Source: Planktotalea frisia (GTDB lineage: Bacteria > Pseudomonadota > Alphaproteobacteria > Rhodobacterales > Rhodobacteraceae). Taken from it: DNA of 64,000 nt. A program made the position numbers and the translations under genes. The notes beneath the pieces were generated by a model. It was not told the DNA's origin. It saw nothing but the letters and a program-made list of their open reading frames with translations, and ran no database searches. The first letter of the stretch is position 1. The number at the start of each line of letters is the position of its first letter. Where the stretch lies: the NCBI RefSeq assembly GCF_001890925.1, contig NZ_MLCB01000091.1:116848-180847 (forward strand). Reading direction: 5' to 3'. Below, piece by piece: positions 53,280-61,799 of this stretch.

Positions 53280-53741
53280 TCAATCGGATCCCTTGATATG
53301 GTTTTCGAAAGCTATCAACGTTGCCTCGCTGACATGGTGTTCGATGCCTTCGGCATCACGCTCGGCCGTTACTTCGTCAATCCCGAGGCTTTGCAGAAAT
53401 GCGACCACGATCCTGTGGCGCCTGCGGCAGGCCTCAGCGAGGGCCTGGCCTCTTTCGGTCAGGAAAATCGAGCGGTATTTTTCACGGCGCACCAGCCCTG
53501 CTTGCTTCAGGCGCGAGATGTTCTTGGTCACCGTCGGTGCTTTGACCCCCAGCCGCTCTGCGATATCGACCGGTCGCGCCTCCCCATGGGCTTCAATCAA
53601 CTCCGCGATCAGCTCCACATAATCTTCCGCCATCTCGCTTTCATGCGCATTGCGCACGTTGGCGAATCCGTCGGCCTGGGCTTCGGGATCGCGGGAATCA
53701 GGCGTGAAATCTTCACGCGTCTGTGATGCGCCGGACGACAT
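53280..53741 (-). CDS. mntR: Manganese-responsive regulator MntR
   Basis: About 153 aa from ATG 53741; a GTG at 53807 lies inside the operator palindrome and is less likely. The DtxR-type winged helix (VDIAERLGVKAPTVTKNI) and metal/dimer domain with AERDAEGIEHHVSE match E. coli MntR closely in pattern and length. Represses manganese import genes when Mn(II) is plentiful. Divergent from the cytochrome/ABC operon with the operator in between. Confidence 0.9.
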   Translation of the reverse strand: MSSGASQTREDFTPDSRDPEAQADGFANVRNAHESEMAEDYVELIAELIEAHGEARPVDIAERLGVKAPTVTKNISRLKQAGLVRREKYRSIFLTERGQALAEACRRRHRIVVAFLQSLGIDEVTAERDAEGIEHHVSEATLIAFENHIKGSD

Positions 53742-53796
53742 ATGACGACTTTGCCCGATGGTTGATGGATTGACAACAAGTTGGCTTTGGGTAGAT

Positions 53797-53816
53797 AAGT
53801 TAGACACGTCTAACTT
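53797..53816. promoter_or_regulatory. Perfect 20-bp palindrome, likely MntR operator
   Basis: AAGTTAGAC (53797-53805), AC, GTCTAACTT (53808-53816). Perfect dyad between mntR and the divergent operon, 6 to 18 bp from the two candidate starts. Similar in kind to DtxR/MntR sites with TTAG/CTAA half-sites. Confidence 0.78.
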
Positions 53817-53833
53817 TTTGAATGGAGCCGCCT

Positions 53834-55714
53834 GTGATCCATCACGTCCTGCGCGTGATCCTCTACGCGATTGTCACCGCTTCGGTGTTGGCTGGTCCCT
53901 CTTTGGCAACACCCGCCAAGGAAGCCCCCTGGCTGCCCGAAGCGGCCGCCTATCGCCTGACGCTGTTTCTGGGCAATCTCGCGCCGGTCCCGTGGGACAA
54001 AGTGGAACAAGCCTGGACCGAGCCCTATCGCGGATCGGAGTATCGTCTCGGAGCCCTTGACTGGCTGGACCGAGAAAGCGCCATTGATGTCGGTGATCTG
54101 TCCGACGCGATTGGCAGGCAGGATCGGCATGCCGTTCATGTGGCAGCCACCCGCCTCATCGCGCTGAGAATTGAAGAAGAGCTGGATGCAGCCATTGCTG
54201 CCGATAACCCGGCGGTATCGCAACAGGCAGTGGCCACTGCCAAGGAGCTTTACCGCGCGTTTGCCGACCATATCAAAGCCGCAGACCCTGATGCGGCCCG
54301 GACACTGGGTCGGGCGTGGCTGGAACTCAACAATGCCACAGGCTCGGCCGGCGTGCTCGGCGCTGGCGCCAAGGATAGGAATGTTGAGGAAATGACTGCC
54401 GCGCGCGCGGAAATTTCAGCCTATCTGGCCGAAAATTACCTCGTCGCGGATCCTGCCCTGCGCCAGACGCTGACTGCCGTGCCCGAGGCGATTGCCCGAA
54501 CCGGACAGCCGGTTGAATTGCCCGCCGCTCTGCCCCCCGGCTCAGACATCTTCGATCAGGACCCTCTACCACTTCTCGTGCTCAATTTCGAGGAGCAGGG
54601 GATCGACGAAACCGACCTGCCCCTCATCGTCTACGGTGACATGCTGTTTGACAGTGCAGAGATATTCGGCGGACCGGCCCGCGATCTGGGCATAGCCTGT
54701 TCGACTTGTCACAATCGCTCGGACATCAATCAGCGATTTTTCATTCCCGGTGCCAGTCACCAGCCCGGAGCAGTCGACGTGGATGGCGCTTTCTTCAACC
54801 CGATGTTCAACGACCGCCGCGATGATCCGATCGATATCCCAAGCCTGCGCGGGCTGCGCTTTACCGGACCTTACGGGCGAGACGGTCGTTTCGCGTCGCT
54901 GCGGGATTTCTCCCGCAACGTGATCGTCAATGAATTCGCTGGCGAAGAACCCACACCCTTCATGCTGGACGCACTCGTGGCCTACATGACCGAGTTCGAT
55001 TTCCTGCCCAATTCCCTGGTCACCGGCGACGGCCAGTTGACGGAGGCCGCGCCGGATGCTGCGCGGCGTGGCGAAGAGGTATTCAACCGCCCCTTCGTCG
55101 GAATGGGCAACCAATCCTGTGCCAGCTGCCATACGCCATCCGGCAACTTTCTTGATCGCAAATCGCACGACATCGGATCGGTGGCTGCGGCTTACGAAGG
55201 GTCACATGCAGGTGCCCTCGACACGCCCACCTTGCTCGGTACGCTCTACACAGCGCCGTATTTCCACGACGGTCCCCTGCCGACGCTGGCAAGTGTTGTG
55301 GATTGGTTCGACGAGACAAAGAACCTTGGCCTGACCGATGCCGAGCGGTCGGACCTGACCGCCTATCTGGAAACGGTTGGCGCAGCCGATGAGCCATACG
55401 AGGCTTTCGATACCGCGAACACGCCCTTCCGTCTGGCCTTCGCCGAACTCACGACCTTTGCCTCGACGCTCGACACGCTTCTACCGAAACGCGATGCGCA
55501 GCACATCCTGGTCCTGACCGACACGGTTGCGGCCGATCTTGCGGCCGATGCAGGCACGATGGCCAATCTTTCGTCGCGGCCCGAGGTCTACGCACTGGCC
55601 GAGCGCTTGGCAGAGGTCGGCGCAGCCGTTCGGGCAGAGAACTGGGCGGCCGCGGAAACGAGTTGGAGTCTGTTCAAGACGGATGCCGCCGCCATAGAAG
55701 AAAAGGCGTTTTGA
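53834..55714 (+). CDS. Di-haem MauG/cytochrome c peroxidase-family protein
   Basis: 626 aa from GTG 53834 (GGAG 7 bp upstream; ATG 53822 is an alternative without one). Signal peptide, a helical N-terminal domain of about 230 residues with no family I recognise, then a cytochrome c peroxidase/MauG domain with CSTCH and CASCH haem sites, typical spacing, and GRDGRFASLRDF and YFHDGPLPTL. It is larger than a normal CcpA (about 340 aa) because of the extra N- and C-terminal parts. First gene behind the MntR-type operator; its stop overlaps the SBP gene. Confidence 0.85.
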   Translation: MIHHVLRVILYAIVTASVLAGPSLATPAKEAPWLPEAAAYRLTLFLGNLAPVPWDKVEQAWTEPYRGSEYRLGALDWLDRESAIDVGDLSDAIGRQDRHAVHVAATRLIALRIEEELDAAIAADNPAVSQQAVATAKELYRAFADHIKAADPDAARTLGRAWLELNNATGSAGVLGAGAKDRNVEEMTAARAEISAYLAENYLVADPALRQTLTAVPEAIARTGQPVELPAALPPGSDIFDQDPLPLLVLNFEEQGIDETDLPLIVYGDMLFDSAEIFGGPARDLGIACSTCHNRSDINQRFFIPGASHQPGAVDVDGAFFNPMFNDRRDDPIDIPSLRGLRFTGPYGRDGRFASLRDFSRNVIVNEFAGEEPTPFMLDALVAYMTEFDFLPNSLVTGDGQLTEAAPDAARRGEEVFNRPFVGMGNQSCASCHTPSGNFLDRKSHDIGSVAAAYEGSHAGALDTPTLLGTLYTAPYFHDGPLPTLASVVDWFDETKNLGLTDAERSDLTAYLETVGAADEPYEAFDTANTPFRLAFAELTTFASTLDTLLPKRDAQHILVLTDTVAADLAADAGTMANLSSRPEVYALAERLAEVGAAVRAENWAAAETSWSLFKTDAAAIEEKAF

Positions 55715-56586
55715 TGATGCCTCGCTTGAATCGCCGTCACCTTCTTATTCTCGCAGCGGCCGGTCTTGTCTCGCAGCCGATGCCTGCTCTGGCGCAGTCT
55801 GGCCCGTTGCGCCTGGCCTTTATACCGCAGGAGAACCCCGACAAGCTTCTGGGCGATATCAAGGCGATCACCGCCTGGCTTTCGTCTGAAATCGGTGTGC
55901 CAGTCGAAGGGTTCGTTACCATCGACCACGCGGCGGCCGTCGAAGCATTGCGCAACGGCGATGCCGATATTTCCTTTATGGGTGCCCTACCCTTCGTTCT
56001 GGCCGAAAGGGAAATCGGTGCCATCCCGCTCTTGTCAGAGGTCTACCGCGATACGCCCAGTTATACGGGCCGCGTCTTTGTGCGCCGTGACAGCGGCTTC
56101 AAGATGCTGGCCGATCTGGAAGGTCGCGACATCGCCTTTGCCGACCCGATTTCGGAATCGGGATACATGTACCCCCTGGCCGAGTTTGAGCGCGCAGGCC
56201 TGGTATCCAGCCCGGATGCGGCAGAGGACTTCTTTGGCCGCATTTTCTTTGCCGGTGGCTACCAACAGGCAATGCAGGCGATGGCGGAGGGCCTGGTCGA
56301 TGCAGCCGGGGCCAGCCAATACGCCGACCTTCTTCTCACCCCCGAGCAGCAATCTCAGGTTACTTGGATCGCGGAAAGCGATGCCATTCCAAGCCATGTC
56401 GTCATCGCACGTCCCGAACTGGACGCGGAGCTTCGCGAGAACTTCGTTGCCGCGATGATGAAGCTCAACATGCCAGAACACCGCGACAAACTCCGCTATC
56501 TCTACGGCCCGGATGGCTATGTCGAAGCCGACCCTTCGGTGTTCGACGGTGTGCGGACTATGGCGCAGCGCTTCGGATTACTATGA
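55714..56586 (+). CDS. PhnD-like periplasmic substrate-binding protein
   Basis: 290 aa, signal peptide (NRRHLLILAAAGLVSQPMPALA). PhnD/phosphite-type type II periplasmic binding protein: RLAFIPQENPDKLLGDIK, DAAAVEALRNGDADISFMG-like region and SESGYMYP. The ligand is not readable; family members bind phosphonates, phosphite or other oxyanions. Overlaps both neighbours by 1 to 4 bp. Control by the MntR-type operator makes a metal or metal complex a possible ligand. Confidence 0.8.
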   Translation: MMPRLNRRHLLILAAAGLVSQPMPALAQSGPLRLAFIPQENPDKLLGDIKAITAWLSSEIGVPVEGFVTIDHAAAVEALRNGDADISFMGALPFVLAEREIGAIPLLSEVYRDTPSYTGRVFVRRDSGFKMLADLEGRDIAFADPISESGYMYPLAEFERAGLVSSPDAAEDFFGRIFFAGGYQQAMQAMAEGLVDAAGASQYADLLLTPEQQSQVTWIAESDAIPSHVVIARPELDAELRENFVAAMMKLNMPEHRDKLRYLYGPDGYVEADPSVFDGVRTMAQRFGLL

Positions 56587-57368
56587 TGCAGAACGCCATT
56601 CACATCGACGATCTGAGCTTCGGCCATCACGGTGCTGAGCAGCGCGCCATCGATCAGGTGTCCCTGCACATAGCCGCCGGGGAGTGCGTTGCCCTTCTTG
56701 GTCCTTCCGGAGCAGGCAAGACCACGCTTTTGACGTTGCTGGATGGACGGTTGCGCGATTGGCAAGGGCGGGTCTCTGTCCTTGGTGTACCATTCGAACC
56801 CAACCGTGCGCTGCCCTTGGAAAAGCGCGCTGAAACAGGTTTCATCTTTCAGGAGTTTGCGCTTGTCGAACGATCGACAGTGATGCGCAACGTCTTGAAC
56901 GGCAGGCTGGGCCGGATGCCCGGCTGGCGCGCGTTGCTTGGCAACGTGTCGAAGTCCGACATGGACATAGCCCGATCGGCACTCTCCGACTGCGGCATCG
57001 CGGACCTCGCAGACCGGCGCGTGGACTCGCTCAGTGGCGGCCAGCGCCAGCGGGTGGCAATTGCCCGTTGTCTCGCACAAGAGCCTAAGCTGATCTTCGC
57101 GGACGAGCCGGTCAGCAACCTTGATCCGTCCAGAGCAGCGGACATCCTGACACTTCTCACCAGCGCCGCCCAGGCACGTGGGGCAACGACTGTGTTCTCG
57201 TCGCATCAACCGGAACTGGCACGGCGTTTTGCCGACCGTATCATCGGAATGCGCAACGGGCGGATCGTCTTTGATGTCGCGACGCACGATCTGACGGATG
57301 ACGCGACGGCGGCGCTCTATGACGACACCGACCCGGCATCCGGCGCACGGCTCAAGGTCGTAAGCTGA
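56583..57368 (+). CDS. PhnC-like ABC transporter ATPase
   Basis: 261 aa from ATG 56583. Walker A GPSGAGKTT, Q-loop FIFQEFAL, signature LSGGQRQRVAIAR, Walker B LIFADEPVSNLD and switch His SSHQPE. PhnC-type layout. Overlaps the SBP gene by 4 bp and the permease gene by 1 bp. Confidence 0.88.
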   Translation: MMQNAIHIDDLSFGHHGAEQRAIDQVSLHIAAGECVALLGPSGAGKTTLLTLLDGRLRDWQGRVSVLGVPFEPNRALPLEKRAETGFIFQEFALVERSTVMRNVLNGRLGRMPGWRALLGNVSKSDMDIARSALSDCGIADLADRRVDSLSGGQRQRVAIARCLAQEPKLIFADEPVSNLDPSRAADILTLLTSAAQARGATTVFSSHQPELARRFADRIIGMRNGRIVFDVATHDLTDDATAALYDDTDPASGARLKVVS

Positions 57369-58126
57369 TGCGGTCGCGCAATCTGGGCGGGTTCTGGGCC
57401 GGGATGTTGGTTGCCGGTGTGGTGCTGTGGTCGCTGATCACCACCGATGTCGAACTGTCCCGACTGCTGTCTGCAGGCCCTCGCATTGCGGATTTCCTTG
57501 GCCGCATGTTCCCGCCGGATCCGACCGTTATGGATGAGATCTGGAAGGGGAGCGCCGAGACGCTGCGGATCGCGATCCTCGGTACTGTCGGTGCGGTGAT
57601 CCTTTCCGTTCCGCTTGGCATCCTCGCCTCCGAGACGATGGTGTCGGCAACGGTGCACCGGCCGATCCGCACTGTTCTGGCATTTATTCGCGCGATCCCG
57701 CTGATCCTGGTGGCAATGCTGATGGTGGGCGCGGTTGGGCTGGGGCCATTGCCCGGCATCATCGCGGTGGCGCTCCACGCGACAGGCATGCTGGCCAAAT
57801 TCTACGCCGAAGCGATCGATGGTGTGTCCCGCGCTCCGATTTCCGCTTTGGAAAGTGCCGGAGCCGGGCCGTTGCTGCGTTTACGCCATGCGATCTGGCC
57901 GCAAATGGCCCCTGTTGTAGCGCGGGACACGATCTTTCGGTTCGAGCTGAACCTGCGCGAGTCTCTGATCCTTGGCATTGTCGGGGCAGGTGGAATCGGG
58001 TTCTACATTCAGACCTATGTGCGCTCGTTCCAATACGACAAGGCCGCAAGCGTGACGATTGCAGTGGTCATCATGGTGATCGCCATTGAAGGGATCAATG
58101 TTGCGCTGCGCCGCCGGTTTGCCTGA
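57368..58126 (+). CDS. PhnE-like ABC transporter permease
   Basis: 252 aa with about six helices and the binding-protein-dependent transport motif (LESAGAGPLLRLRHAIWPQ, the EAA-type loop; GIVGAGGIGFYIQTYV). Single-component permease for the ATPase upstream. Last gene of the four-gene unit; converges on the fourth L,D-transpeptidase. Confidence 0.88.
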   Translation: MRSRNLGGFWAGMLVAGVVLWSLITTDVELSRLLSAGPRIADFLGRMFPPDPTVMDEIWKGSAETLRIAILGTVGAVILSVPLGILASETMVSATVHRPIRTVLAFIRAIPLILVAMLMVGAVGLGPLPGIIAVALHATGMLAKFYAEAIDGVSRAPISALESAGAGPLLRLRHAIWPQMAPVVARDTIFRFELNLRESLILGIVGAGGIGFYIQTYVRSFQYDKAASVTIAVVIMVIAIEGINVALRRRFA

Positions 58127-58158
58127 TCCGGTTGAGCTTCAGTGAGTCTCAGAAGCTG

Positions 58159-58671
58159 CTAGGCATAAATCTCGATAGGTGTCCCATCGCGCACCATTGC
58201 ATAGACATCTTCGACCTGCCGATCGGTGACCGAGATGCATCCAGCCGTCCAGTCCCGCTTGTTCATCGGGTCGATGCCCTTTCGGGGACCGCCATGGATG
58301 AAGATATCACCGCCAGGAGATTTGCCCTGCGCTTCAGCAAAGGCGATATCCTCCTCGTTCGGATAGGAAATTCCGACAGACAGATGAAACAGGCTGTTCG
58401 GATTGCGACGGTCGATGGTGTACGCACCTTCAGGCGTGCGTCCATCGCCCTCGAATTGCTTGTGTCCTTCCGGCGCGAACCCCAAGCCAACCGGATAGGT
58501 GCGCAAAACGCCCTCCGTGCCATCAAGCACCAGCAGTCTTTGCGACTTGTAGAGGCGCACGCGCGTCACTTCTGGACCGTTGTACGAGCGAAACTTGCTG
58601 GCGCATCCCGAGAGAAAGGCCGCCACGCCACCCAAGAGAAAGAAACGTCTCGGAAGTCTGTCAATCATCAC
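58159..58671 (-). CDS. L,D-transpeptidase (YkuD), probable lipoprotein
   Basis: 170 aa with lipobox-like end of signal (AAFLSGCASK) and YkuD domain: PEGAYTIDRRNPNS, IHGGP and DWTAGCISV (catalytic His and Cys). Distinct from the other three in motif details (HGGP/AGCISV). Monocistronic, between the ABC operon and the IS element. Confidence 0.87.
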   Translation of the reverse strand: MMIDRLPRRFFLLGGVAAFLSGCASKFRSYNGPEVTRVRLYKSQRLLVLDGTEGVLRTYPVGLGFAPEGHKQFEGDGRTPEGAYTIDRRNPNSLFHLSVGISYPNEEDIAFAEAQGKSPGGDIFIHGGPRKGIDPMNKRDWTAGCISVTDRQVEDVYAMVRDGTPIEIYA

Positions 58672-58789
58672 TGCTCGATGCCCCTTTTTCGGACTAATTG
58701 ATTAAGGCAAGAATATTAAAAAGTTGATTTTGGATCAACCGTTGCCAGCGAGCGAAAGACTTTCCAACTGCTGCGGGCGTGCATGAAGA

Positions 58790-60120
58790 GAGTGTCCGAC
58801 CTTCTGTGTATGAGTAATATGGCCCATGCTTCACCAACGAAGGAGCATGACTGCAATGACAATTTCCAAGGAACTACTGGACGAGCTGCTCAGCGGCGTT
58901 GAACGACCTGAGGATTTACTCGGCGACAAAGGCCTGATGAAGGAACTGAAGGTCCGGCTGATGGAACGGATGTTGGGCGCGGAACTGACCGAGCATCTGG
59001 GCTATGAGCCACATGGTGAGCCTGCCAGCCAGCAGGCCAACCGGCGTAATGGGGCGACGCGCAAAGTGCTGAAGGGCAACGACGGTGCGGTGCCGATTGA
59101 CATCCCACGAGACCGGGAAGGCAGTTTCGAACCTGAGCTGATCCAGAAGGGCCAAACCCGGATCGACGGGATGGATGACAAGATCATCGGGCTTTATGCT
59201 GCAGGTTTGTCGACCCGCGATATCCGCGCCCACCTTGAAGAGGTTTATGGCCTGAAGGTTTCCGCCGACCTGGTCAGTCGCGTCACCGATGCGGTTCTGG
59301 AGGAGGTTTCAGATTGGCAAAACCGTGCCTTGGAACCAGTTGATCCTATCGTTTTTCTCGACGCTCTCAGGGTCAAAATCCGCGACGCTGAAAGTCGCCA
59401 GGTTAAAAACAAGGCCGTCTACGTGGCCTTGGGGGTCACCGCGGAGGGTGAACGCGAGGTTCTGGGCCTGTGGATCGCGGCCAACGAGGGGGCCAAATTC
59501 TGGCTGTCGATCATGAACAACCTGCGCAATCGGGGCGTCGAAGACATCCTGATCGCCGTCGTCGATGGCCTTAAGGGCTTCCCTGACGCCATCAACGCAG
59601 CCTTCCCCGATACGACTGTGCAAACCTGCATCGTGCACCTTGTGCGCCACTCCCTGAACTTCTGCGGCTGGAAAGACCGCAAGGCCGTGGCCAAAGACCT
59701 GCGTCGGGTTTATCAGGCGGTGGACGACGAGGAAGCCGCCAAAGCCTTGGATGATTTCGAAGCTGAATGGGGTACAAAATACCCCTCAATCGCGCCAAGC
59801 TGGCGGCGCGCATGGCAGGAGGTCATCCCGTTCTTTGCCTTCCCGCCCGCGGTGCGCAAAATCATCTACACCACCAACGCCATAGAAAGTCTGAACCGGG
59901 TGATCCGGAAAACCACGAAAACACGTGGCAGCTTTCCAACAGATGATGCCGCAACCAAGCTGATCTATTTGGCAATCCGAAAATTCGAGAACACCGGACG
60001 GTGTGTCAGGGAATGGGTTGCTGCCCGAAACCAGTTCGCTATTCTCTACCCTGAACGGTTCAACCGATGACCTGTTTCAACCGCATGGGCTAAGCCTCAT
60101 ACACAGAGTTTCGGATACTC
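58790..60120 (+). mobile_element. IS256-family insertion sequence
   Basis: Terminal inverted repeats: left 58790-58814 (GAGTGTCCGACCTTCTGTGT and on to ATGAG), right 60096-60120; 21 of 25 positions match as an inverted pair. One transposase gene inside. The 8 bp outside each end (CATGAAGA left, CCCTCTAG right) do not match, so no target duplication is visible, suggesting later recombination at this element. Confidence 0.85.
58847..60070 (+). CDS. IS256-family (mutator-type) transposase
   Basis: About 407 aa; ATG 58847, or 58856, with GGAG just upstream. N-terminal helix-turn-helix region, mutator DDE domain with DALRVKIRD, VVDGLKGFPDAI and the C-terminal IYTTNAIESLNRVIRK. Full length and unbroken, so probably active. 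Nucleotide style is close to the left flank and unlike the DNA to the right. Confidence 0.93.
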   Translation: MTAMTISKELLDELLSGVERPEDLLGDKGLMKELKVRLMERMLGAELTEHLGYEPHGEPASQQANRRNGATRKVLKGNDGAVPIDIPRDREGSFEPELIQKGQTRIDGMDDKIIGLYAAGLSTRDIRAHLEEVYGLKVSADLVSRVTDAVLEEVSDWQNRALEPVDPIVFLDALRVKIRDAESRQVKNKAVYVALGVTAEGEREVLGLWIAANEGAKFWLSIMNNLRNRGVEDILIAVVDGLKGFPDAINAAFPDTTVQTCIVHLVRHSLNFCGWKDRKAVAKDLRRVYQAVDDEEAAKALDDFEAEWGTKYPSIAPSWRRAWQEVIPFFAFPPAVRKIIYTTNAIESLNRVIRKTTKTRGSFPTDDAATKLIYLAIRKFENTGRCVREWVAARNQFAILYPERFNR

Positions 60121-60171
60121 CCCTCTAGCCTTAACTGATAGTTATAGATGATTAGGGCCTTAGCTAATCAA

Positions 60172-61653
60172 CTAGCTAAGATACCTTCCTTTAAGGTCAG
60201 TCTCACTAGGTAAGGTATCATGCTGTTGGTAATCAGCAGCTGTAACACTCAGGGGTACCATAACCTCTATGCCACTAAGCCTCTTGCAATAGTCATGGAT
60301 AGTCTGACGAAAGACCTCTGCTGCTATTGTAGCATCAACCCCTTTAACAATCAGACAATCATGTACTGGGTATGCGGGTATGCCCCGATCCATCAGGGCT
60401 TCTAGCGTCTCTAGGGCAATCTCAGATTCATGATAGCTTAGAAAGCCCGGGCCATTGATGTATCCATCAAGCCCACCCTTACTATCATACCTTGGCTCTA
60501 ATGCGTTTAAGGCAGGTACCGTTTCTAATAACTTGTCCCTGAACATTAGCCATCCTTCAGGCGTCAGCCCAAAATCCTTCACAAGTTCAGCCGTGGCCTT
60601 GCTCTTCAATGGTAGGCCGCTGCCGATGAGAGCCATAACCACAGCCTTAGCCGCACCACGGTTGCGGCGTATAAGGTCTATTCGATCGATCGTCTGGTCG
60701 ATAACCGTCCAGTGGTAGTGGATGTTTAATAGACCTGAGAGTTCTCCGTATACGTCAGACCAAGTATCATCAGGGCCCAGCCGTCCAAGCTTATAACCTA
60801 ACAGACTGCTTAGAAGTGTGGGCTGGGAAGCGTTGATGTCTATCTCTACAATAGGCTGACCGTCGATCCTGCAATGAAGGCGGTATTCCTTCTGATCTAA
60901 GCCTGTCCATGCTCCATAGAGCCGGCCACCAGCATCAAATCTGCTGTCGTGGAACACACGTGTTGCAGAGGCCGCTGCATGGCCATTGGGAAGTTCCAGT
61001 GGGTGACTTCGATAGAACTCGTTTAGTCTCTGTATGCGGCTCTCTGAAGCTCTATGAACGTCTTCACCTAGAGCCTTGGCTGCTTTGTTATTCAGGAAGG
61101 GTTTGGGCAGTTTGAGGCCTGTGCGTCTATTTTTCTGCTGACGTGTTTCAGCCTTGTTCACTTTGAGTATTGGTCTTCCTACTTCAACAAAACGAGCCTG
61201 AGGCAAGTCTAACGGTAGCTTGTCTAAATCCAGCGTGTACATCGACATCAGCGGGTCTGTTTGCCACTGGCCTTTATCGTCCTTGTGCAGGCCACTTGTA
61301 CCGGAGCCTTCAACTAGTTCGCCGCCAAAATGACCTATCAAATCGTCTACTGCGGTCTTAGCAATGTCTCTTCCAACCAATGGGTAACGTGACCAAGCTG
61401 ATGCTTTGCGCTGAATACCAATGTGATGCGGTTGGCTGATATCTTTTGAAGACAGGTGTGCTTGGGCGGCTTTGAGCAAAGAGGCTAATACGATAGTATA
61501 CTTATCAGCTTTTGGGCCAGAATTTGGATATCCCAACTGATCAGTTAAGAATGCTGTAAGTTGGATGCCGATCTTATTGTAGGGAAGCCAAACTGGTCTG
61601 ACGACTTCCAGATTGTAGCTGCCTTTATCAAGGTTCTCAGTATCGATTCTCAT
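60172..61653 (-). CDS. Uncharacterised protein with polymerase-like motifs
   Basis: 493 aa, soluble, no known family assigned. C-terminal half has FDAGGRLYGAW (240-249), then IVEIDINASQPTLL (E270, D272), then RNRGAAKAVVMALIGSG (R332, K336), then YPVHDCLIVKG (H431, D432). The order and spacing resemble motifs A, B and C of family A DNA polymerases and T7-like RNA polymerases. I recall similar proteins on mobile elements. Activity is inferred, not shown. It lies in lower-GC DNA right of the IS and is divergent from the helicase gene. Confidence 0.6.
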   Translation of the reverse strand: MRIDTENLDKGSYNLEVVRPVWLPYNKIGIQLTAFLTDQLGYPNSGPKADKYTIVLASLLKAAQAHLSSKDISQPHHIGIQRKASAWSRYPLVGRDIAKTAVDDLIGHFGGELVEGSGTSGLHKDDKGQWQTDPLMSMYTLDLDKLPLDLPQARFVEVGRPILKVNKAETRQQKNRRTGLKLPKPFLNNKAAKALGEDVHRASESRIQRLNEFYRSHPLELPNGHAAASATRVFHDSRFDAGGRLYGAWTGLDQKEYRLHCRIDGQPIVEIDINASQPTLLSSLLGYKLGRLGPDDTWSDVYGELSGLLNIHYHWTVIDQTIDRIDLIRRNRGAAKAVVMALIGSGLPLKSKATAELVKDFGLTPEGWLMFRDKLLETVPALNALEPRYDSKGGLDGYINGPGFLSYHESEIALETLEALMDRGIPAYPVHDCLIVKGVDATIAAEVFRQTIHDYCKRLSGIEVMVPLSVTAADYQQHDTLPSETDLKGRYLS

Positions 61654-61685
61654 AAGTCGTAACCTGATTGGTATGCTTAAATTAC

Positions 61686-61722
61686 AGTATCACAATCAAG
61701 TACATACTCCCAAGTTGATACT
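61686..61722. repeat. Inverted repeat in the divergent promoter region
   Basis: AGTATCA (61686-61692) and TGATACT (61716-61722), perfect 7-bp arms, 23 bp apart, between the polymerase-like and helicase genes; possible operator. The surrounding 61654-61799 is AT-rich and holds no gene. Confidence 0.4.
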
Positions 61723-61799
61723 ATATAATTGGATTAAAGAGCTTGATGAGCCCAAGCCAGTAGGTCAAAATCCAGCAATCACCAAGCAGGATCATTTAC

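Noticed and set aside
53741..53807. N-terminal extension of MntR to GTG 53807
   Set aside because: The GTG sits inside the operator palindrome, and starting at 53741 gives the usual MntR length.
60159..60180. Hairpin CTTAGCTA/TAGCTAAG at the 3' end of the polymerase-like gene
   Set aside because: Perfect 8-bp arms but AT-rich, overlapping the stop codon and with no T-tract on the minus strand, so not called a terminator.
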